DNA of 64,000 nucleotides from contig PUFA01000066.1 of NCBI GenBank assembly GCA_003508835.1, positions 4,402,001 to 4,466,000 on the forward strand. Reading direction: 5' to 3'. Numbering within the stretch: the stretch's first letter is position 1; each line of letters opens with the position of its first letter. The stretch comes from Eonycteris spelaea. Lineage: Eukaryota > Chordata > Mammalia > Chiroptera > Pteropodidae. Below the pieces are notes generated by a model that ran no database searches, had not been told where the DNA came from, and saw only the letters and a list, made by a program, of their open reading frames with translations. Shown here piece by piece: positions 57,330 to 64,000 of the stretch. The position numbers were made by a program, and so were the translations under genes.

Positions 57330-57460
57330 CAGGGGCTCCGTATTCGAATTGCTTCGTTTTCAGATTCTTGCTCAAACGTTCGCCGGCCATCTGGTTTTTC
57401 GCGTAACTTCTCGCATCTTCAGCTTTTTCCTTTGCAAAACGGAGGTACCTTTAGAACACA
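57330..57460 (+). mobile_element. MIR SINE relic, 5' half
   Basis: 'gggctccgtattcgaattgc' and 'tcagctttttcctttgcaaa' with 'acggaggtacc' follow a sense MIR head and core. It keeps several CpGs, unusual for so old an element, so assignment is moderate. Confidence 0.5.
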
Positions 57461-57539
57461 ACTGTAACTCCTCCGTAGGGCTTTGCCAGGTTCTGCCTGG
57501 TCTGGTCCCTGCCTGGTCTCAGCTGCATACCGAGCTGCC

Positions 57540-57735
57540 AACTGTGATTCTGCCATCGTGGCTTCTCTCAGACGCTTCGTGTAACAGCTGCTGCCTACCT
57601 CAGGGCCTTTGGCCATGCTGTTGCTTCCTCTTCCATGAAATGCTTTCCTCCCAGATGCTCGCAGGGCGGGCTGCTTCTCTTCCTTCATGGACCAGGTTAA
57701 ATTTTACCTTCCTGCAGTAGGTCCTGATCTTAACC
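57540..57735 (+). mobile_element. L2 LINE 3' region
   Basis: Sense L2: 'cctcagggcctttggccatg', 'ctcttccatgaaatgctttc', 'cagatgctcgcagggcgggc' and 'gaccaggttaaattttacct'. The frames of 89 and 123 codons over it are shadows. Confidence 0.85.
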
Positions 57736-57739
57736 TAGG

Positions 57740-58052
57740 GTCCCCAAAGGCAGACTTGAGTAGTTGATTTGGGACACAATTGGGTTTGGTCAAGATCAGA
57801 ATGGTAAAGTTCCTACTGTGGGGTCAGGGCCTTTATAAGAAGAGAGAGACCAGAGTCCTCTCCTCCTCCGTTATGTGAGGGCACAGCAGGAAGGGGCCCT
57901 CACTGGAACCTGACCATGCTGGCACCCCGATCTTGGACTTCTGGCTTCCAGAACTGTGAGAAATAAGATGACTGTCATTTAAAAATCCACGCCCCCCAGT
58001 CTGCTATAGTTTATTTCAGCAATTTCAGCAGCCTGAGCTCATTAAGACCTGT
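57740..58052 (+). mobile_element. MLT1-type LTR (ERVL-MaLR), 3' two-thirds
   Basis: Sense copy of the LTR type reversed at 49853: 'cctttataagaagagagaga', 'catgctggcaccccgatctt', 'ggcttccagaactgtgagaa', 'cagtctgctatagttta' and 'cagcctgagctcattaagac'. An extra 'atttcagcaatttcagc' duplication lies near the end. Confidence 0.85.
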
Positions 58053-58069
58053 CAGTTGCTTTGAACACA

Positions 58070-58175
58070 CTTATCATAATTGTTAATCATACCTATATGT
58101 TTGTATGTTTATTACATTAAGATGTTGTGGGGTCCAAGAACACAGGGATTGTGTTTGTTGGTTCTCGAATGTTTT
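58070..58175 (+). mobile_element. L2 LINE 3' fragment
   Basis: 'catacctatatgtttgtatg' and 'agaacacagggattgtgttt' match the sense L2 region before its tail. Confidence 0.55.
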
Positions 58176-59494
58176 CTCTAGTGATCAGCAAAAAGGGTGA
58201 TATTCAAAGTATTTCAACCCCAGTGTGGCTGGAGTGTTGATTATTCAAGCTCGCCCACCCTATGCTAGATTTCATTTCTAGCCATCGAATGGCTATATTT
58301 AAGACATGAGGTGTTTAAAGTAGGTCAGGCCTTTGTTAGTAAAAATTTGAGATTCTTTATAAACCCAAAGTACAGGTTCAAAGTGTAGTAATGGGGGCAA
58401 ATTAAATTCTGAGGATCTCAAATGCGAGTGTCTTGGTAATGAACATAAAAAAAAAAGTGTTTTAAGGCAACATAAGCAAAACGATTTTGAATATTTAAAA
58501 TGAGTGTGCGTGTGCGTATGTGTGGCGTGTGTGTATGTGTGTGTGTTTTGGGTTCCACTAAAAGCCCATTTAAAACCTCCTTGAGTGCTTTTTCATTTGG
58601 TTTATAAGTATTCAGAACAGCAGGATAAAACTTCAACTTTTGGCAAGCTTGTACCCTCTCAAGCCAGGATGTATGACTAAAAAATTAAAAGAGGAAAACT
58701 TCACTTTGACAACTGTAACACCTACATTGGAAATGCAGACGACGTTCTCCCTAAAAGGTTAACTAGAGACAATAATTACTTTCTCCAGAGATCACCCAAG
58801 TGACATGCTGCTGTCTTGATTTCATCGCTGTTTGATGATGTGCATTTCTTGCCACTTATAAATGAAACAAATGAGGTTAGATGGCAAAGATTATGAAAGG
58901 AATTAACAATAATGAGCCTGGTAACAAAAAAACATTATTATAGAAAATTGAGTTGACCTTACTTTCATAATTATTCACCTTAATTGTTTTTTTTTTTGGT
59001 GTGTAATTTGAATGAAATTAAATAATACTAATATCCCCCTGCCACTGACTAGGAATTTCATGTAAAGATTAATAATTTTCAAAACTAAGGATTTGGCTGC
59101 CATCTTTCTGGAGGTCACTGATGCTTTTCTAGGAAGTTACATGTCCTCAACATGACACAGGCCACCAACATTGAGAACATAATTTACTCAAATACCCTGG
59201 TCGTATGGCCTTGAGACACAGGGACTGGGCGGCTACTTCCCATTTTGTGAAAGTCACTGCTCTCCTGACCCTGGTCCTCAGGAACTTTTCCCAGTTTGCT
59301 CCCCAGAATCTTGGTCTTGGTGAATCCACCAGGGTTACGCTAATGTGTGAGGGAGCCAGACCTTTCAGTCGATTGGCTGAAAATGAAATTTTTATCAAGA
59401 CACTCCTTTAGGGCATCCCACACATAAAATCAGGATTTGAAACATGGGTAAATAGAACACTTTCTACCTTTCCAAAGTTTTGGACACTAGTAAC
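58176..59494. other. Unique AT-rich sequence
   Basis: About 1.3 kb with no transposon recognised. The block 58690-59110 is clean and AT-rich, a candidate for conserved non-coding sequence by inference only. The GT run is listed separately. Confidence 0.45.
58501..58547. repeat. Interrupted GT microsatellite
   Basis: GT units broken by GC and AT (tgtgcgtgtgcgtatgtg), older than the pure GT array at 61964. Confidence 0.88.
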
Positions 59495-59705
59495 ACTAAG
59501 ATGTTATGTGCTGGGCACCGAGGTAGGTCTTCACATTCATTATGTCACTTAGTCCTTTCCGTAATCCTATGATGTAAATACAGTTATCATCTCTATCTTG
59601 CAGATAAAAGAATTGAGCTTTAAAAGATTAAGTTGCCAAGGTCAAAGCAGCGTAGAACCAGAATTTGAACTCGTACATCTGACCCGTGGTCTCTTAGCCA
59701 GTGGG
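59495..59705 (-). mobile_element. MIR SINE relic, near full length
   Basis: Reversed MIR: 'tatgtgctgggcaccgaggt', 'tatgtcacttagtcctttcc', 'ttgcagataaaagaattgag', 'agttgccaaggtcaaagcag' and 'accagaatttgaactcgtac'. Confidence 0.88.
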
Positions 59706-59764
59706 ACAGAATCAGAGAGGGCCAGTCAGCAGAAATCACGGTTCTGGCATTCAGCGTCGCTCGT

Positions 59765-59935
59765 GGTCCATCTCATCTCGCTCACTTAACACCTTTGCCT
59801 GTAACTAACTTCTCTCACTTTGAGTTTACACTTACAGAATTGGAACGGCACCTACATTGCTGAGTTGCAGTGAATATTAAACGTGGAACATAGCAAAGGA
59901 CTTGGACATCGATGCTCAATCAAGAGTCAATTCTG
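59765..59935 (+). mobile_element. MIR SINE relic, core and tail
   Basis: 'cctgtaactaacttctctca' and 'tgaatattaaacgtggaaca' with 'atcgatgctcaatcaagagt' follow the sense MIR 3' half. Confidence 0.55.
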
Positions 59936-59944
59936 CCCTTTCTC

Positions 59945-59999
59945 CCGAAGGCCTGAAAAGCACTTAGCACAGCGCCCAGCCCATTGAAACCAAGCAATA
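59945..59999 (+). mobile_element. MIR or L2 tail fragment
   Basis: 'aaaagcacttagcacagcgc' and 'ccagcccattgaaaccaagc' resemble the shared MIR/L2 tail. Confidence 0.55.
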
Positions 60000-60215
60000 G
60001 TATTACTAGCGGACATTTATGGAGCACCCACCCCATGCTGGCCCCCATACTCCACGCTTTGCAGGTGACATCAGTCTAGTCCTCACAACTGTCTTATGCC
60101 ACAGACATTGTCTTGTCCCCACTTTGGAGAGAGTGACTGGGCAATTTCCGCTGGGCAGTGGGTCTTAGGGATTAAGGCTAAGAGTCCAATGTCCGAGTCA
60201 GTCTCATATGGTGTT
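60000..60215 (-). mobile_element. MIR SINE relic
   Basis: Reversed MIR: 'acatttatggagcacccacc', 'gtctagtcctcacaactgtc', 'tccccactttggagagagtg' and 'attaaggctaagagtccaat'. Confidence 0.8.
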
Positions 60216-60424
60216 GGCTGCCATAGTTCATTGTAATGCTATTTTAACTCGGTGAGTCTCTGATGGGCTTGTAATATCTCCTTTTCATCTCACCTAAAAT
60301 AATATCTCTCTTGTCTGAACTCCAGTAACCTGAATGCATATCTAAATCGGCAGGCCATAGATCGTGCCCTTGGCTACAGTATGGCCTCTCATGCTTTTCT
60401 GAAATGCGTAAATCACTATGTTCA

Positions 60425-60545
60425 TTCACTTTGTTCATTCATTGAGTCAGTCACTCAGTCACTCAGCAAACACCATGCATATCTATCATATTTTAGGCAC
60501 CATGGCAGGTACAGAGGAGAACAGAAGAGACATGTTGTCTCTTAA
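60425..60545 (-). mobile_element. L2 LINE 3' tail
   Basis: 'ttgttcattcattgagtcag', a small agtcactc duplication, 'taggcaccatggcaggtaca' and 'gtctcttaaggggag', a reversed L2 end. Confidence 0.72.
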
Positions 60546-61194
60546 GGGGAGAGCCAGAGTTCATGGGGACCAAACCTCCATTTGAAGAGCTCTCTTCTGC
60601 ACAATGACATTAAATTACATATACAAAATTAAATTAAAGGCCTCAGAGTCTGTGCAAGTGATGGGTCATGAGACTTAAACTCATTAGTTTAGTGGTAAAT
60701 TCACTACTGGTACCTAATAGTGAACCACTACTGGTTCACTATTGTTATGGATTTTAGAATCAAGGTTCTGGTGAAACCGAGATGTAACAGGGAGGCCTTG
60801 TGGCCCTGATCACCATCAATAGATCCAATCACATTAAAAAGAGCATAAATTTGACAGTAGACCTTGAGGAGTTATGAAAATCCTTGTTCAGCTTTTGTGG
60901 AAGGGGCTAACCTAACAGCTTAAGTTCACCCAAGGTGCCATATATAACGTTTTCTGAAGCGCCTTTCCCCCAAAATGTCCCAGTCAGTAAAACAGTCATT
61001 ACTTCTCGCTCTGGCCTCCCACTCACCCCCGCCCCTCCTCACCTAACATTCTCCGAACCCTACAGGTTTTCCCCCGACCACTGTACACAGACCTGCCTAG
61101 GCAGAGGCTGCCTCTTACTCTGAGGGCTTCTGCGGGAAGAGCTAGAACTCACCACACAGACAGACACATGCGCTTCTGGTGACGTCGCTTCCCT
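60546..61194. other. Unique sequence
   Basis: Nothing recognised apart from the hairpin listed below. Confidence 0.45.
60716..60743. repeat. Perfect 12-bp inverted repeat with 4-base loop
   Basis: Arms aatagtgaacca (60716-60727) and tggttcactatt (60732-60743) are exact reverse complements around ctac. The decamer cactactggt is also repeated directly at 60702-60711 and 60726-60735, so the hairpin may have arisen by local duplication and inversion. Confidence 0.9.
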
Positions 61195-61290
61195 ACGTAG
61201 CTACCCTTATTTCAAATGTCACCTTGTTGTGTATCATTTCCCAGTTTAGAGCATAAACGACCGCATGGCAGGGATTACTTTATACTTTTG
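61195..61290 (+). mobile_element. Possible L2 LINE fragment
   Basis: 'cttatttcaaatgtcacctt' and 'catggcagggattactttat' resemble separate parts of L2 3' sequence. Diverged and uncertain. Confidence 0.4.
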
Positions 61291-61540
61291 CAATTTATGG
61301 CAAAATTAAGTACCCTCCCCTATAACATTTGAAAATTGAGAGAGTAATTTTAAAATAACAATCGTAATGAAGAGTAGTTGGCAATTCTATATTAAAAAAA
61401 ATTATTAGTAAGGCTTAAGTTACCATACTTGGTTTAGTTATTAAATGCAGGTGAAGCCTCCAGAAACAGTGGGAAGAGGGGATGCAGAGAAATGAGACTG
61501 AAAAGTAAATAGCATCTTGTATCAATGCTAATGTAAATTA
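61291..61540. other. Unique AT-rich sequence
   Basis: Nothing recognised. Confidence 0.4.
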
Positions 61541-61740
61541 TGTGACTCTCAACCTGGGAGACACATGACGATATCCGTAGACATTTTTGGATGGTCACAG
61601 CTCGAGGTGGGCGGTGCTGCTGGCATGGATGGGTAGAGCCAGGGATGCTGCTGAGCATCCTGCAGTGCGTGGGACAGTCCCACCACAAAGGGCCACCTAG
61701 CCCGCAGTGTCAATAGTGCTGAGACATTTAGACCCTGAAC
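61541..61740 (+). mobile_element. MER20 (hAT-Charlie MITE), near full length
   Basis: 'tgtgactctcaacctgggag', 'gtagacatttttggatggtc', 'ctggcatggatgggtagagc', 'cagggatgctgctgagcatc', 'tgggacagtcccaccacaaa' and 'tgtcaatagtgctgagac' follow MER20 in order. The minus-strand 84-codon frame over it is incidental. Confidence 0.9.
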
Positions 61741-61815
61741 CAGAGGACATGGAGAAGCAGGTCATATACTAAATAACTAATTAGACAATTATCTGAATAA
61801 CTGACCAGTTAGGTA

Positions 61816-61884
61816 ACCAATAACTAATGAAGTGGACCTGTATTGACTGAATTACACTTTTTTTTCCCCCAATTAATTATTGGT
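61816..61884. repeat. Imperfect inverted repeat
   Basis: 'accaataactaatg' (61816-61829) and 'caattaattattggt' (61870-61884) pair with one mismatch and one gap. The surrounding 61760-61920 is rich in taact, gttaa and ccaat motifs and might be an unrecognised MITE. Confidence 0.4.
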
Positions 61885-61961
61885 CATTTTGTGGGTGGAA
61901 AAGACTGGTTAACTTGGTTATTTTCCAGAACTGGCCTCTCTGTTCAATTAAAATATCAGTA

Positions 61962-61963
<2 letters not shown>

Positions 61964-62012
<49 letters not shown>
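61964..62012. repeat. GT microsatellite
   Basis: About 24 uninterrupted GT units, the longest pure dinucleotide array in the window. Confidence 0.97.
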
Positions 62013-62014
<2 letters not shown>

Positions 62015-62059
62015 AGTGATATTACTGTCCATTTAAAAAAGTAGTGACTTTCTTCCTTT

Positions 62060-62245
62060 GACCTGAAGTGTACTGAGTGGTTGTATATCGGGCACAGCGC
62101 TGGGCTCTGCGTGGTTTATCTGGGTTAATCCTCACCACAACACTATGCAGATGATTAATCCCACTTGGATGAGAACCTGTGACTTGTCACAGATTTCACA
62201 AGTCCCGGTAGCTGAGAAGAGCAGATGGGGCTGTCTTGGCCCCAA
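62060..62245 (-). mobile_element. MIR SINE relic
   Basis: Reversed MIR: 'gggcacagcgctgggctctg', 'ctgggttaatcctcaccaca', 'acactatgcagatgattaat', 'acttgtcacagatttcacaa'. Confidence 0.8.
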
Positions 62246-63634
62246 GGCCCTGGCTCTTGGCTAGGATCTCTGCCATAGCTGTTACTCCACACCCTCTCTG
62301 AAGAGGTTTGCTCTACCCACGAGACCCCTGCATTGTTATTTTCCTGATTTTTAAACATTTAAATAAATTTAACCTCACTCCTAGCAGTGATATCCTGGAA
62401 TCATGGGTTCAGTGCATTAGCATATGCTATTTTTCTAATAAATTTTGAGGATACACTGCTTTAAAACTACAATGTTAAACTACCTCTTGCCAATATCAAA
62501 TTTAATTTCTAATGATTGAGCACTATATAAGTGGAAATTATTGGAATAATGGATTAATTAATCCATGTGAGGGCCACAGAGCACTCTCTAGAAGAGGTTT
62601 GAATGGCTAAATTAAGGTAAGATCAGCAAAATAAAGAGTAACGATAAAGGAAAAGATTAAAGGAACACACTTTGAAGGGGCTCCTGTGATTAAATGCAAT
62701 CAAGAGAGAGCTAATGGGTTAACTCATTTCTGCCAAACACAGTTACACGGTGTTCAATTTGATAAAGGACCCTACAGTGACTTCCAAACGGGGAAATGGG
62801 AATTAGTAACATTCCCTCTCCAATTACTAATTTTACGGAAATGCAAACAGCTCAGCAAAGGGACATATTGTCTATTCTATAGCCTTCTGTGAACAAATAT
62901 ATCTGATGGCTGAGAAGACACCCCGAGTAAAATAGGCCCTGATTTTCGATGGGCCCTCGAGTTCTTTCATTTCGCTGTCGATCGGTTTAAATAATTGATT
63001 GTGGGGGAAACACGGTAGGGTGAGAACGGTACTAGGGTTATCTCGAGTGTTCTAGAAGAATGATTTGTGTCAAATCAGGTGAGATTTTTTTAAAAAAATT
63101 TATTATACAGCGCTGTTCACAAGTTAAATGCTCATCGATTCAACCTCTCTCTTCCCCCTCCACTTGGCTGGGATAAACCCTTGTGGCAAATCTTCTATGC
63201 ATAAAATTGTCAGCCTCTCCGAGGAATGACTCGATCTATGTATTTGTAGCCTTCAAATCTGAGTGTGGCTGACATGGTGGAAGGAATGCAGCTGCCAGAA
63301 TACATGAAAAGGAGATGGATTCCTCCTCCTCTCCGCAATGAACACACTTTCTCAATCTTTCTTGGCCCAGATTTGTAAACAGTGACTCTTCTGCTTAACT
63401 GAAGCATTTCCTGTGTGTTCAGCGTACATCGTGCCAACGTAAAGAAATGCTTCGGTGGCGTCAACGCACAGCAGTCTCAGCTTCTATAACCCTCATCGCT
63501 TTGATTCCTGCAATAGCCTGCTAAAGCAGGAAAGAGGTTCGTTTGGATTTCCACAGTGTCTCTGAGACCTTCCCGGCGGCCCTCACTGAATTCTGCTGAG
63601 ATTTACTGTCATGATGTGCCTACCCACCTGCACT
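62246..63634. other. Unique sequence
   Basis: About 1.4 kb with no transposon recognised. 62440-62880 is clean and AT-rich with several ATTAAT-type strings ('ggattaattaatcc', 62551-62564, a perfect 14-base palindrome). Candidate conserved non-coding sequence by inference only. Confidence 0.45.
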
Positions 63635-63705
63635 GTGGCCTTGTGTTTCTAGGCCTGTAAACATAGTAGGTGTTCAGTAAGCATTCACGAAATAAATGAA
63701 CTCTT
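63635..63705 (+). mobile_element. L2 LINE 3' tail
   Basis: 'acatagtaggtgttcagtaa' and 'gcattcacgaaataaatgaa' are a sense L2 tail with its characteristic end. Confidence 0.78.
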
Positions 63706-63730
63706 CTCTCTCTCAATTCTTTCTCTAGAG

Positions 63731-63945
63731 TAGTGGTTTTCAGTAGGGGGCAGTGTCGCCCCTCAGGGGACATCTGGCAACCTCTGGAGACATTTTTGCC
63801 TCCACCGACTGGGGTGGGGGTGGAAGACTAGCGGGCAGGGGTCATGGGAGATGCCAAACGTCCCGCAGCACACAGGACAGTCCCCAGCAAAGAATCCTCC
63901 AGCCCCGCCTGTCAGTGCAGGAGAGAAGCCCTGCTCTGAGGATGT
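63731..63945 (+). mobile_element. MER20 (hAT-Charlie MITE), near full length
   Basis: 'tagtggttttcagtaggggg', 'cgcccctcaggggacatctg', 'gcaacctctggagacatttt', 'cagcacacaggacagtcccc' and 'agcaaagaatcctccagccc' follow MER20 in order. The 76-codon frame over it is incidental. Confidence 0.88.
63737..63755 (+). promoter_or_regulatory. CTCF-like motif inside MER20
   Basis: The sequence ttttcagtagggggcagtg closely matches the CTCF core (TAGGGGGCAGTG part exact). It lies at the left end of a MER20 copy. MER20 elements have been linked in the literature to regulatory activity in endometrial stromal cells, including insulator-type binding. Occupancy in this copy is unknown. Confidence 0.5.
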
Positions 63946-64000
63946 CTCATACGAACGTGGAGTGGAGGAGGCATTTTCTGTGAAGCTGAGAAAGCCGAAG

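Noticed and set aside
60430..60475. Short agtcactc repeats, considered as a CRISPR-like array
   Set aside because: Two to three 8-base units without spacers, inside an L2 tail, in a mammalian genome.

Overview
The window reads as a gene desert from a placental mammal. Nothing in it looks like a protein-coding gene: the longest open frames are about 150 to 175 codons, resemble no protein I know, and mostly coincide with simple repeats or decayed transposons. I found no exon chain, processed pseudogene, tRNA gene, rRNA gene or CRISPR array. The placental assignment rests on MIR and L2 relics mixed with MLT1-type LTRs, MER20 and hAT-Charlie MITEs and old LINE-1 3' ends. I see none of the abundant recent SINEs of primates (Alu), rodents (B1, B2), ruminants, pigs, whales, dogs, horses or vesper bats. 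That argues against several orders but does not fix the species; a laurasiatherian is my best guess.

Layout. 0-5 kb: an LTR edge, a MIR pair, an L1 fragment and a hAT MITE. 5-9 kb: mostly unique sequence with a G-run cluster. 9-12 kb: two long Charlie-type elements, one with a clear target-site duplication, around a CpG-dense patch. 12-14 kb: AT-rich unique sequence rich in homeodomain-type cores, with a perfect 20-bp palindrome upstream. 14-16.5 kb: microsatellites, four MIRs and a CTCF-like site. 20.9-24.6 kb: a transposon cluster (LTR-like repeat, short hAT MITE, two minus-strand L1 pieces, and one copy of an unnamed family called family D here). 25-33 kb: L2, MIR and hAT relics. 33-35 kb: unique sequence and a 115-base pyrimidine tract.

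35-46 kb: L2, L1 and MIR fragments and two MER20 copies. 46-48.5 kb: mainly unique. 48.6-55.3 kb is the most repeat-dense part: stacked L1 3' ends, two MLT1-type LTRs, a CpG-rich patch, and three family D copies, one split by a hAT element. 57-64 kb: L2, MIR and MLT1 fragments, a MIR cluster, a perfect hairpin, and two MER20 copies, the last carrying a CTCF-like site.

Function, if any, would be regulatory. Candidates are AT-rich unique blocks, two CTCF-like motifs, CpG-rich patches and palindromes, all inferred from motif content alone. Family names and element edges are from memory of consensus sequences and are approximate. I did not find evidence of a new biological system.
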